NCBI GenBank assembly: GCA_963665555.2
Contig: OY762308.1
Span: forward strand, 2,232,001-2,296,000
DNA from: CAXXXW01 sp963665555
Lineage (GTDB): Bacteria > Pseudomonadota > Alphaproteobacteria > Thalassobaculales > Thalassobaculaceae
Length of the DNA stretch: 64,000 nt
Direction of reading: 5' to 3'
Shown here: positions 53,973 to 62,659 of the stretch, piece after piece
Layout: each line of letters opens with the position of its first letter
How positions within the stretch are numbered: the stretch's first letter is position 1
Notes under the pieces: model-generated
Told to the model about the DNA's origin: nothing
Seen by the model: the letters and a program-made list of their open reading frames with translations, nothing else
Database searches by the model: none
Translations under genes and position numbers: made by a program

Positions 53973-54218
53973 ATGAGCGGGGAAACGAAGGAGGTCGGCG
54001 CGCTCGGCTTCGAGGAGGCGCTGGCCGAACTGGAGGAGATCGTCGGGCGGCTGGAGGGCGGCCAGGGCGCGCTCGACGACGCGATCCGGGCCTACGAGCG
54101 CGGTTCGGAACTGAAACGGCACTGCCAGCGCAAGCTCGACGAGGCGCGGATGAAGGTCGAGAAAATCCGCCTTCCCGACGGCGGAGGCCCGGCGGGGGCG
54201 GAGCCGCTCGACCCCTGA
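53973..54218 (+). CDS. xseB: Exodeoxyribonuclease VII small subunit
   Basis: An 81-residue helical protein with the family core LGFEEALAELEEIVGRLEGGQGALDDAIRAYERGSEL and KLDEARMKVEKI. It forms a complex with XseA, which is not in this window, to degrade single-stranded DNA. The ATG at 53973 follows GGGAGGGCGTGG. It precedes ispA and dxs, an order common in proteobacteria. Confidence 0.93.
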   Translation: MSGETKEVGALGFEEALAELEEIVGRLEGGQGALDDAIRAYERGSELKRHCQRKLDEARMKVEKIRLPDGGGPAGAEPLDP

Positions 54219-54252
54219 CGCCACCGCGCGGCGGACGGACGGACGGAACGGG

Positions 54253-55137
54253 ATGGAACTCGAAGAGGCGATACGCGACTGCGCCGGCCGGGTCGAGCGC
54301 GCGATGGACCTGCTGCTGCCCCGGCCCGACGACGCCGAGGCGCGGCTGCACGAGGCGATGCGCCACGCCGCGCTCGGCGGCGGCAAGCGGATCAGGCCGT
54401 TCATCGTGGCCCAGTCGGCCGGGCTGTTCGGCGTCGATCCGCGCTGCGCCATCCGCGTCGGCGCGGCGGCGGAGTTCCTGCATTGCTATTCGCTGGTCCA
54501 CGACGACCTGCCGGCGATGGACGACAGCGACCTGCGGCGCGGCCGGCCCAGCTGCCACAAGGCGTTCGACGAGGCGACGGCCATCCTGGCCGGCGACGCG
54601 CTGCAGGCCCTCGCCTTCCAGGTTCTGGCGGCGGAGGAGACCCATGCCGAGGCCTTCGCGCGCTGCGAACTCGTCGCCGAACTGGCGCGGGCGGCGGGCG
54701 CGGCCGGCATGTGCGGCGGCCAGACGATCGACCTGCTGGCCGAGACCGAGGAGCTCGGCATCGGCGCCATCACCCGGATGCAGCGCATGAAGACCGGGGC
54801 CGTGTTCTCGTTCTGCGCGGTTTCGGGCGCGATCCTCGGCCGCGCGCCGGAGCGCCAGCGCCAGGCGCTGCGCAACTACGCCCTGGAGCTCGGCCTCGCC
54901 TTCCAGATCGCCGACGACCTGCTGGACATCGAGGGCGCGGAGGAACGGACCGGCAAGCCCGTCGGCCAGGACGAGGCGGCGGGGAAGACCACCTTCGTCT
55001 CGGTGCTCGGCGTCGAACGGGCGCGCGACCAGGCCCGGCTGCTCGCCGGACAGGCGGCGCGCGCGCTTGACTTGTGGGGAGAACAGGCCGATCTTCTTCG
55101 CAAGTTGGCGTTCCATGTCGTCGAACGCGAAGCGTGA
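54253..55137 (+). CDS. ispA: Farnesyl diphosphate synthase (polyprenyl synthetase)
   Basis: A 294-residue short-chain prenyl transferase that condenses IPP with DMAPP/GPP. The first aspartate-rich motif is HDDLPAMDDSDLRRG (near 82-96), the second is QIADDLLDIEG (near 220). GGGKRIRPFIV and the Gly-Gly-Gln in CGGQTIDL are also conserved. The two residues before the first motif (LVHDDLP) are small, consistent with a C15 product. It lies between xseB and dxs. Confidence 0.94.
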   Translation: MELEEAIRDCAGRVERAMDLLLPRPDDAEARLHEAMRHAALGGGKRIRPFIVAQSAGLFGVDPRCAIRVGAAAEFLHCYSLVHDDLPAMDDSDLRRGRPSCHKAFDEATAILAGDALQALAFQVLAAEETHAEAFARCELVAELARAAGAAGMCGGQTIDLLAETEELGIGAITRMQRMKTGAVFSFCAVSGAILGRAPERQRQALRNYALELGLAFQIADDLLDIEGAEERTGKPVGQDEAAGKTTFVSVLGVERARDQARLLAGQAARALDLWGEQADLLRKLAFHVVEREA

Positions 55138-55150
55138 AGGGAGAGTGAAA

Positions 55151-57064
55151 GTGGCGGATACCTCTTTGCTCGACACGATCGCCACGCCCCGGGAACTTCG
55201 GAAACTTCGCCCCGGACAGTTGCAACGGCTCGCCGACGAGTTGCGGCGCGAGACGATCGACGCGGTCTCGACCACGGGCGGGCATCTCGGCGCCGGCCTC
55301 GGCGTCGTCGAACTGACCGTCGCGCTGCACTATGTCTACGACACGCCGCGCGACCGGCTGATCTGGGACGTGGGCCACCAGGCCTATCCGCACAAGATCC
55401 TCACCGGCCGGCGCGACCGCATCCGCACGCTGCGCCAGGGCGGCGGCCTGTCGGGCTTCACCCGGCGCGCGGAAAGCGAATACGACCCGTTCGGCGCCGC
55501 CCACAGTTCGACCTCGATCTCGGCCGGCCTCGGCATGGCGGTGGCGCGCGACCTTTCGGGCGCCGACAACCACGTGGTCTCGGTGATCGGCGACGGCGCG
55601 CTCAGCGCCGGCATGGCCTACGAGGCGATGAACAACGCCGGCTCGACGGACACGCGCCTGCTGGTCGTCCTCAACGAGAACGACATGTCGATCGCGCCCG
55701 CCGTCGGCGCGATGAGCGCCTACCTCTCGCAACTGATCAGCTCCCGGCCCTATCGCGACCTGCGCGAACTGGCGCGGCAGGTGGCGGGGCGGCTGCCGAA
55801 ACCGATCGGGACGACCGCGCGCCGCGCCGAGGAGTACGCGCGCGGCCTGCTGTCCGGCGGCACGCTGTTCGAGGAGCTCGGCTTCTACTATGTCGGCCCG
55901 GTGGACGGGCACAACCTCGACCACCTGCTGCCCGTCCTGCGCAACATCCGCGAGGCGCGGCAGGACCGCCCGGTGCTGCTGCACGTCATCACCGAGAAGG
56001 GGCGCGGCCACCCGTTCGGGGAGCAGTCGCTCGAAAAATACCACGCGGTCCAGAAGTTCGACGTGGTCACCGGGACCCAGAGCAAGGCGAAGGCGAACGC
56101 GCCGAGCTACACCGGCGTCTTCGCCCGCGCCCTGATCGACGAGGCCGAGCGCGATCCGCGCGTCGTCGCGATCACGGCGGCGATGCCGTCGGGCACCGGG
56201 ATCGACAAGTTCGCCGAGCGCTTCCCGGACCGCGCCTTCGACGTGGGCATCGCCGAGCAGCACGCCGTCACCTTCGCCGCCGGCATGGCGACGGAGGGGA
56301 TGAAGCCCTTCGCGGCGATCTACTCCACCTTCCTGCAGCGCGGCTACGACCAGATCGTGCACGACGTGGCGATCCAGGGCCTGCCGGTGCGCTTCGCGAT
56401 CGACCGGGCCGGGCTGGTGGGCGCGGACGGGGCGACGCACGCGGGGGCCTACGACCTCGCCTACCTCTGCTGCCTGCCGGGGTTCGTGGTCATGGCGGCG
56501 GCGGACGAGGCGGAGCTGATGCACATGGTCGCCACCTGCGCGGCCATCGACGACCGGCCGTCGGCCGTGCGCTATCCGCGCGGCGAGGGCGTCGGCGTCG
56601 AGCTTCCGGCGCGGGGGGAGCCGCTGGAGATCGGCAGGGGCCGGGTGCTGCGCGAGGGGAGCGCGGTCGCCATCCTGTCGCTGGGCGGCCGGCTCGCCGA
56701 GAGCCTGGCGGCGGCCGACGCGCTGGCGGCGCGCGGCGTGTCGGCGACGGTGGCGGACGCGCGCTTCGCCAAGCCGCTCGACCTCGGCCTGCTGCGCCGC
56801 CTGGCCGGCGCGCACGAGGCGCTGGTCACGGTCGAGGAGGGCGCGACCGGCGGTTTCGCCAACCAGGTGTTGCAGGCGCTCGCCTCGGACGGGCTGCTCG
56901 ACGCGGGCCTGCGGATCAGGCCGCTCACCCTGCCGGACCGCTTCATCGACCACGATTCGCCGGCCCGGCAATACGCCGAGGCCGGGCTGGACGCCGCCGC
57001 CATCGCCGCCGCCGCGCTCGACGCGCTCGGCCGGGGCGGCGCGGCGGGGACGGCCGCCGCCTGA
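55151..57064 (+). CDS. dxs: 1-deoxy-D-xylulose-5-phosphate synthase
   Basis: A 637-residue thiamine-diphosphate enzyme joining pyruvate and glyceraldehyde 3-phosphate to make DXP for isoprenoids and for the thiazole of thiamine. Motifs include TTGGHLGAGLGVVELTVALHYV, WDVGHQAYPHKILTGR, VIGDGALSAGMAYEAMNNAG (ThDP-binding), and FDVGIAEQHAVTFAAGMA in the pyrimidine domain. A GTG at 55151 is preferred, with AAGGGAGA 7 bp before it; GTG 55145 and ATG 55115 are alternatives. Its product links functionally to the thiG gene in this window. Confidence 0.95.
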   Translation: MADTSLLDTIATPRELRKLRPGQLQRLADELRRETIDAVSTTGGHLGAGLGVVELTVALHYVYDTPRDRLIWDVGHQAYPHKILTGRRDRIRTLRQGGGLSGFTRRAESEYDPFGAAHSSTSISAGLGMAVARDLSGADNHVVSVIGDGALSAGMAYEAMNNAGSTDTRLLVVLNENDMSIAPAVGAMSAYLSQLISSRPYRDLRELARQVAGRLPKPIGTTARRAEEYARGLLSGGTLFEELGFYYVGPVDGHNLDHLLPVLRNIREARQDRPVLLHVITEKGRGHPFGEQSLEKYHAVQKFDVVTGTQSKAKANAPSYTGVFARALIDEAERDPRVVAITAAMPSGTGIDKFAERFPDRAFDVGIAEQHAVTFAAGMATEGMKPFAAIYSTFLQRGYDQIVHDVAIQGLPVRFAIDRAGLVGADGATHAGAYDLAYLCCLPGFVVMAAADEAELMHMVATCAAIDDRPSAVRYPRGEGVGVELPARGEPLEIGRGRVLREGSAVAILSLGGRLAESLAAADALAARGVSATVADARFAKPLDLGLLRRLAGAHEALVTVEEGATGGFANQVLQALASDGLLDAGLRIRPLTLPDRFIDHDSPARQYAEAGLDAAAIAAAALDALGRGGAAGTAAA

Positions 57065-57092
57065 GTCCGGGCCGCCGGGGACAGCGGCGCGG

Positions 57093-57857
57093 ATGGCGGC
57101 CGGGCGCGAAGGGCGCGACCGCCTCGACCGGGCGATGGCCGCGCGCGGCCTCGCGCCGTCGCGGGAACGGGCGCGCGCCCTGGTCCGCGCCGGGCTGGTC
57201 GAATGCGACGGGCGGCCGGCGCGCAAGCCCTCGGCCCCGGTGGACGGCGGCGCGGAGATCGTCGTCGCCGGCCTCGACCATCCCTGGGCCTCGCGCGGCG
57301 GCGTCAAGCTGGCGGCGGCGCTGGACGCCTTCGGCATCGACCCGGCGAGCGCGGATTGCCTCGACATCGGCGCCTCGACCGGCGGCTTCACCGATGTGCT
57401 GCTGGCGCGCGGGGCGCGGCGGTCGGTCGCGGTGGACGTGGGCCGGGGGCAGCTCGCCGCGCGGCTGCGGGCCGATCCGCGCGTCGTCTCGCTGGAGCGG
57501 ACCGACGCCCGGTCGCTGACGGCGGAACGGGCCGGCGGGGCCGCGTTCGACCTCGCGGTCTGCGACGTGAGCTTCGTTTCGTTGCGCAAGGCGCTGCCGG
57601 CCGCGCTGGCGCTGGTCCGGCCGGGCGGCCGTCTGGTCGCGCTGGTCAAGCCGCAGTTCGAGGCCGGGCCGGGCGCCGTCGGCAAGGGCGGCGTGGTGCG
57701 GGACGAGGCGGCGCGCCGCCGCGCCTGTCGCGCGGTCGAGGCCTGGCTCGACGGGCTGGCGGACTGGCGGAGCGACGGGCTCGTCCCCTCGCCCATCGAC
57801 GGGCGGGGCGGCAACCGCGAATACCTGCTCGCCGGAACGAAGACCGGCCCGGGATAG
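57093..57857 (+). CDS. tlyA: TlyA-family rRNA 2'-O-methyltransferase
   Basis: A 254-residue protein with an N-terminal S4 RNA-binding domain (RLDRAMAARGLAPSRERARALVRAGLVECDG) and a RrmJ-like Rossmann methyltransferase. The SAM motif is CLDIGASTGGFTDVLLARGA, and the Lys and Glu needed for 2'-O-methylation are in VKPQFEAGPG and near the C-terminus. It should methylate cytidine in ribosomal RNA. It is the last gene of xseB-ispA-dxs-tlyA, 28 bp after dxs, and convergent with aroC. Confidence 0.93.
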   Translation: MAAGREGRDRLDRAMAARGLAPSRERARALVRAGLVECDGRPARKPSAPVDGGAEIVVAGLDHPWASRGGVKLAAALDAFGIDPASADCLDIGASTGGFTDVLLARGARRSVAVDVGRGQLAARLRADPRVVSLERTDARSLTAERAGGAAFDLAVCDVSFVSLRKALPAALALVRPGGRLVALVKPQFEAGPGAVGKGGVVRDEAARRRACRAVEAWLDGLADWRSDGLVPSPIDGRGGNREYLLAGTKTGPG

Positions 57858-57872
57858 GCCCCCCCGCGCCCC

Positions 57873-58988
57873 CTACGGCGCCGCCGACGCGGGCGCGCCC
57901 CCGCCCCCGCCGCACTGCGCCTCGTGGCGCATCAGGTGGTCGGCGAGCACGATGGCCATCATCGCCTCGCCCACCGGCGCGGCGCGGATGCCGACGCAAG
58001 GGTCGTGGCGCCCGCGGGTCGAGACCTCGACCTCGGCGCCGAAACGGTCGATCGAGCGGCGCGGCGCCAGGATCGAACTGGTCGGCTTCACGGCGAAGCG
58101 CGCCACCACCGGCTGCCCGGTCGAAATGCCGCCGAGCACGCCGCCCGTCCGGTTGCCGAGGAAGACGGGGCGGCCCCTGTCCATGCGCATCTCGTCCGCC
58201 GCCTCCTCGCCCGGAACGGCGGCCAGCGCGAAGCCGTCGCCGATCTCGACGCCCTTGACCGCGTTGATCGACATCATCGCCGCCGCCAGGTCGCCGTCGA
58301 GCTTGCCGTAAACCGGCTCGCCGAGGCCGGGGGGAACGCCGTCGGCCACCACCTCGACCACCGCGCCGGCCGACGAGCCGGCCTTGCGCGCGCCGTCGAG
58401 GTAGTCGGCCCACAGCGCCGCCGCTTCCGCGTCGGGCGAGAAGAAGGGGTTGCGCCCGACCTCCTCCCAGTCCCAGCGGGCGCGGTCGATCCGGTGCGGC
58501 CCGACCTGGACCAGCGCGGAGCGGATCGCGAACCCGTCGCCGAGCCGGCCCGCCAGCACCTTGCGCGCCACCGCGCCGGCCGCCACGCGCATCGCCGTCT
58601 CCCGCGCCGAGGACCGGCCGCCGCCGCGATAGTCGCGCACGCCGTATTTCGCGTGGTAGGTGTAGTCGGCGTGGCCGGGGCGGAACCTGTCGGCGATGTC
58701 GCCGTAATCGCGCGAGCGCTGGTCGGTGTTCTCGACGACCATGGCGATCGGCGCGCCGGTGGTGACGCCCTCGAACACGCCGGAGAGGATGCGAACCGCG
58801 TCGGCCTCGCGCCGCTGGGTGGTGAAGCGCGACTGGCCGGGCCGGCGGCGGTCGAGATGGCGCTGGATGTCCGCCTCGGCCAGCGGGACCCGGGGCGGCG
58901 CGCCGTCCACCACGCAGCCGATGGCCGGCCCGTGGCTCTCCCCCCAGGTCGTGAAGCGGAAGACCTCGCCGAAGCTGTTGCCGGCCAT
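57873..58988 (-). CDS. aroC: Chorismate synthase
   Basis: A 371-residue enzyme that converts EPSP to chorismate with reduced FMN. It shows the standard signatures GNSFGEVFRFTTWGESHGPAIGCVVDG, RSRDYGDIADRFRPGHADYTY, GRSSARETAMRVAAGAVA and the C-terminal DPCVGIRAAPVGEAM. It follows fabI by 21 bp on the minus strand, so the two are probably co-transcribed. Its C-terminal tail is Gly/Ala-rich. Confidence 0.96.
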   Translation of the reverse strand: MAGNSFGEVFRFTTWGESHGPAIGCVVDGAPPRVPLAEADIQRHLDRRRPGQSRFTTQRREADAVRILSGVFEGVTTGAPIAMVVENTDQRSRDYGDIADRFRPGHADYTYHAKYGVRDYRGGGRSSARETAMRVAAGAVARKVLAGRLGDGFAIRSALVQVGPHRIDRARWDWEEVGRNPFFSPDAEAAALWADYLDGARKAGSSAGAVVEVVADGVPPGLGEPVYGKLDGDLAAAMMSINAVKGVEIGDGFALAAVPGEEAADEMRMDRGRPVFLGNRTGGVLGGISTGQPVVARFAVKPTSSILAPRRSIDRFGAEVEVSTRGRHDPCVGIRAAPVGEAMMAIVLADHLMRHEAQCGGGGGAPASAAP

Positions 58989-59009
58989 CGGGGCCTCCGG
59001 GCGGCGGCG

Positions 59010-59822
59010 TCAGACGGTCGCGATGTCGGGCGCGTCCACCGCCTTCATGCCGACGATGTTGTAGCCGCAATCGACATGGTGGACCTCGCCCGACACGCCG
59101 CTCGACAGCCCGCTCAACAGGTACACGGCGGCGCCGCCGACATCGTCCAGCGTCACGTTGCGGCGCAGCGGCGCGTTGTGCTGGCTCCATGTCAGGATGT
59201 AGCGGAAATCGCCGATGCCGGAGGCCGCCAGCGTCTTCATCGGGCCGGCCGACAGCCCGTTGACGCGGATGCCCCGGCCGCCGAGATCGACCGCGAGGTA
59301 GCGCACGCTCGCCTCCAGCGCCGCCTTGGCGACGCCCATGACGTTGTAGTGCGGCACCACGCGCTCCGCCCCGTAATAGGTCAGCGTGAGCAGGCTGCCG
59401 CCGTCCGGCATCAGCGCGGCGGCGCGGCGCGCGGCGGCGGTGAAGGAGTAGCAGGAGACATCGAGGGTCCGCAGGAAGTTGTCCCGCGTGGTGTCGATAT
59501 AGGCGCCCTTCAACTCCTCCTTGTCGGAATAGGCGATGGCGTGGACCAGGAAGTCGAGCCCGCCCCAGGCGGCGCGCACCGCCTCGAAGGCGGCGTCGAT
59601 GCTCTCGTCCTCGGTGACGTCGCAGGGGAGCAGGATGTCGGAGCCGACGCTTTCGGCCAGCGGCGCGGCGCGCTTCCTGAGCGCCTCGCCCTGGTAGGTG
59701 AAGGCGAGTTCGGCGCCCCGCGCGGCCGCGGCCCTGGCGATGCCCCAGGCGATCGAACGGTCGTTCGCGACGCCCATGACGAGGCCCCGCTTGCCCGCCA
59801 TGATCCCCCCGGATGCGCTCAT
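59010..59822 (-). CDS. fabI: Enoyl-ACP reductase FabI
   Basis: A 270-residue NADH-dependent reductase of fatty-acid elongation, SDR fold. It starts GLVMGVANDRSIAWGIARA and has the FabI-specific Tyr-Tyr-Lys arrangement in LTYYGAERVVPHYNVMGVAKAALE. VNGLSAGPMKTLAASGI follows. An ATG seven codons further in (MAGKRG) is the more usual start. It is the first gene of fabI-aroC. Confidence 0.95.
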   Translation of the reverse strand: MSASGGIMAGKRGLVMGVANDRSIAWGIARAAAARGAELAFTYQGEALRKRAAPLAESVGSDILLPCDVTEDESIDAAFEAVRAAWGGLDFLVHAIAYSDKEELKGAYIDTTRDNFLRTLDVSCYSFTAAARRAAALMPDGGSLLTLTYYGAERVVPHYNVMGVAKAALEASVRYLAVDLGGRGIRVNGLSAGPMKTLAASGIGDFRYILTWSQHNAPLRRNVTLDDVGGAAVYLLSGLSSGVSGEVHHVDCGYNIVGMKAVDAPDIATV

Positions 59823-59890
59823 CCGCCCCTCGCTCCGTCTCCGCCCGCGCGCGCCGGCATCCTACACGAAAAGCCGGCGGCGGCAACCGG

Positions 59891-60009
59891 CGCCCCGGCC
59901 TTCGAGCCGGGGCCCAGAGTCGCCCCTCCAGCGCTCCCGAAAGCCTCCCGCCGTCACCGGCAAGCGTCGGCGCCCTCGCCCTCTGGACCCCGGATCGGGG
60001 GCCGGGGCG
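59891..60009. repeat. REPIN-like repeat, copy C
   Basis: The head CGCCCCGGCCTTCGAGCCGGGGCCCAGAG and the inverted tail CTCTGGACCCCGGATCGGGGGCCGGGGC enclose about 65 bases, the same layout as copy A (47038-47163). It fills the gap between fabI and the dehydrogenase gene and ends 3 bp from the stop codon of the latter. Confidence 0.75.
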
Positions 60010-60012
60010 GCG

Positions 60013-62460
60013 TCAGGCGCGGAGCGCGAGGTTTTCCGGGTCGTAGGGGCTTTCCTCGACAATCCGGGCCGGGCGCAGCGAATCGAGCAGCCGGACATGG
60101 CATTCCGTGCCGATCGCCGCGTGCTCCGCCTTCACGTAGCCCAGCATCAGCGACTTGCCGACATGGTGGCCGTAGCCGCCGGAGGTGCCGCGGCCGATCA
60201 CCTCGCCGTCCAGGATCACCGGCTCGTTGCCGAAGGAATCGGCGTCGTCGGCGTCGATCTCGATGGTGCTGAAGCGGGTCGGGACGCCGCGTTCCCGTTG
60301 CAGGACCAGCGACTGCCTTCCCGCGAACCCGGCCTTGTTGAGCCGCACGAAACGGTCGAGGCCGGCCTCCAGCGCGGTGTTCTCGGCGTTGAGGTCGGTG
60401 CCCCAGAGCCGGTACGACTTCTCCAGCCGCATCGAGTCCATCGCCCGCATCCCGACATTGGCGATCCCGAACGCGGCCCCGGCCTCCATCAGCGCCTCGT
60501 AGAGGTGGATCTGGTACTCGATCGGATGGTGCAGCTCCCAGCCGAGCGAGCCGACGAAGTTGACCCGCATCGCCCGCACGTTCGGGCAGAACCCGACCGG
60601 GATCTCCCGCGTCGTCAGCCACGGGAAGGCCTCGTTGGAGATGTCCGCGTCGGCGAGCTTCTCCAGCACGCGCCGCGCCTCCGGCCCGGCCAGCACCAGC
60701 ACGCCGTAGCGCGCGGTCTCGTCGCGGACATGGACCGAGCCGTCGCGCGGCATCGATTTGCGCAGGAAGTCGAGGTCGAAATCGTGCGCCGCGCCGGGGC
60801 CGACGGCGAAGAACCGCTCCCCCAGCGGCCCGTCGGGCAGGCGCGCGACCGTGAACTCCGAGCGCACCGAGCCGGACGGGTTCAGCGCGTGGACGAGGTT
60901 GATCCGGCCGACGCCGCGCGGAATGTTGTTGGCGACCAGGCCGTCGAGCCAGTCGCGCGCGCCCGGCCCCTCGATCTCGTATTTGGCGAAGGAGGACAAC
61001 TCCATCAGGCCGACGGCCTCGCGCATGGCGCGGACCTCGGCGCCGACCGGGGCGAACCAGTTGGACCGGCGGAAGGAATAGATGTCGCGCCGCTCCGTCC
61101 CGGCGGGCGCGAACCAGTTCGGCCGCTCCCAGCCGAAGCGCGCGCCCCACACCGCGCCGGCCCGGTCCAGCCGATCGTAAACCGGCGGCGCCTTGGCGGG
61201 CCGGGCGGCCGGCCGCTCCTCCATCGGGAAGTGGTTGACGAAGACGTGGGCGTAGGCCTCCTCGTTCTTGATCCGGGCGAAATTGCGCGAGACGACGCCG
61301 AAGCGGCGGGGATCGACGCCGGTCATGTCCACCGTCGGCTCGCCCTCGGCCATCCATTCGGCAAGCTGCCAGCCGGCCCCGCCCGCCGCCGTCACGCCGA
61401 AGCTGTGGCCCTCGGAAATCCAGAAATTCTCCAGCCCGAAGGCCGGCCCGACCAGCGGGTTGCCGTCCGGGGAATAGGAGATGGGGCCGTTCACGATGTC
61501 CTTGATCCCGGCTCGCTCGAAGGAGGGCACGCGCGCGGCGGCGGCCTCGACATGCTCCACGATCCGGTCGAGGTCGCCGGGGAACAGGTCCTTCTCGAAG
61601 GTGGGCGGCGGCGCCCCGTCCACGAAACAGGCGGGCGCGCCCTTCTCGTAGGGGCCGAGGATCCAGCCCATCCGCTCCTCGCGGAAATAGTAGGCGGCGT
61701 CCGATTCGCGCAGGATCGGGAGTTCGGGATTGCCGGCCTCGCGGTATTCGCGCAGCGCGGGGTCCACGTCGGTGACCACGTACTGGTGCTCGACCGGGAT
61801 AACCGGGATTTCGAGGCCGACCATGCGGGCGGTGGCGCGGGCATAGTTGCCGGTGGCGCAGACCACGTGTTCGCAGGCGATGTCGCCCCCGGTCGTCTTG
61901 ACGACCCATTCGAGCGCCGCGTTCCGCTCGATCCCCGTGACCTCGGTCCGCTGGCGGATTTCGGCGCCGCGCATCCGCGCGCCCCGCGCCAGCGCCATGG
62001 TGACGTCGACCGGCGCGATATGCCCGTCCGTGGGGTGCCAGAGCGCGCCGTACAGCCCGTCCATGCTGGCGAGCGGCCACAGCTCGCGGATTTCGTCCAC
62101 GCCGAGCAGGTGGCATTCGACGCCGATGGTCTCGGCCGTGCACTGGTAGTTGCGGTACTCGTCCATGCGGTCGCGGTCGTGGGCGAGGCGCAGGTTCCCG
62201 GTGGGGTGGAAACCGACCGCCTGCCCGGTCTCCTCCTCCAGCGTCTTGTAGAGTTCGACGGAGTGCCGGTGCAGCTGCCCCACCGAATAGCTCATGTTGA
62301 ACAGGGGCAGCAGGCCGGCGGCGTGCCAGGTCGATCCGGCCGTAAGCTCGGTGCGCTCCACCAGCACCGAGTCCGTCCAGCCCTTTCGGGCGAGGTGGTA
62401 GAGCGTGGCCACGCCGACCACGCCCCCGCCGATCACCACGGCCCGCGCCGTCGTCCTCAT
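60013..62460 (-). CDS. Dimethylglycine dehydrogenase-like FAD enzyme with GcvT domain
   Basis: An 815-residue protein of the DMGDH/SARDH type. The N-terminal DAO domain reads VVIGGGVVGVATLYHLARKG, then GSTWHAAGLL; the His there is the usual covalent FAD attachment point. The C-terminal half is a GcvT folate-binding aminomethyltransferase domain (YEIEGPGARDWLDGLVANNIPRGVGRINL; FVGSLGWELHHPIEYQIHLYEAL). It would demethylate a methylated glycine and pass the carbon to tetrahydrofolate. GGGAGGCGGGCG precedes the ATG at 62458-62460. It is divergent from an ABC importer that may supply a related amine. Confidence 0.92.
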   Translation of the reverse strand: MRTTARAVVIGGGVVGVATLYHLARKGWTDSVLVERTELTAGSTWHAAGLLPLFNMSYSVGQLHRHSVELYKTLEEETGQAVGFHPTGNLRLAHDRDRMDEYRNYQCTAETIGVECHLLGVDEIRELWPLASMDGLYGALWHPTDGHIAPVDVTMALARGARMRGAEIRQRTEVTGIERNAALEWVVKTTGGDIACEHVVCATGNYARATARMVGLEIPVIPVEHQYVVTDVDPALREYREAGNPELPILRESDAAYYFREERMGWILGPYEKGAPACFVDGAPPPTFEKDLFPGDLDRIVEHVEAAAARVPSFERAGIKDIVNGPISYSPDGNPLVGPAFGLENFWISEGHSFGVTAAGGAGWQLAEWMAEGEPTVDMTGVDPRRFGVVSRNFARIKNEEAYAHVFVNHFPMEERPAARPAKAPPVYDRLDRAGAVWGARFGWERPNWFAPAGTERRDIYSFRRSNWFAPVGAEVRAMREAVGLMELSSFAKYEIEGPGARDWLDGLVANNIPRGVGRINLVHALNPSGSVRSEFTVARLPDGPLGERFFAVGPGAAHDFDLDFLRKSMPRDGSVHVRDETARYGVLVLAGPEARRVLEKLADADISNEAFPWLTTREIPVGFCPNVRAMRVNFVGSLGWELHHPIEYQIHLYEALMEAGAAFGIANVGMRAMDSMRLEKSYRLWGTDLNAENTALEAGLDRFVRLNKAGFAGRQSLVLQRERGVPTRFSTIEIDADDADSFGNEPVILDGEVIGRGTSGGYGHHVGKSLMLGYVKAEHAAIGTECHVRLLDSLRPARIVEESPYDPENLALRA

Positions 62461-62659
62461 CGCCCGCCTCCCGATGCCGGCGCGGCCCGCCGCCGCGCCT
62501 TCGCCCGCGAAGCTCGCATGGAACACGGGCGCGCGGGGGGTTGCAAGCGACACGCGCGCGTCGGATTCGGGACGACGGCGCTACGGGTTTGCGCCGCGCC
62601 GCCGCTTGCTCTACCATCCCGGATCGAGCATGGGGACGCACCGGCTGGCGGAAATCCGA

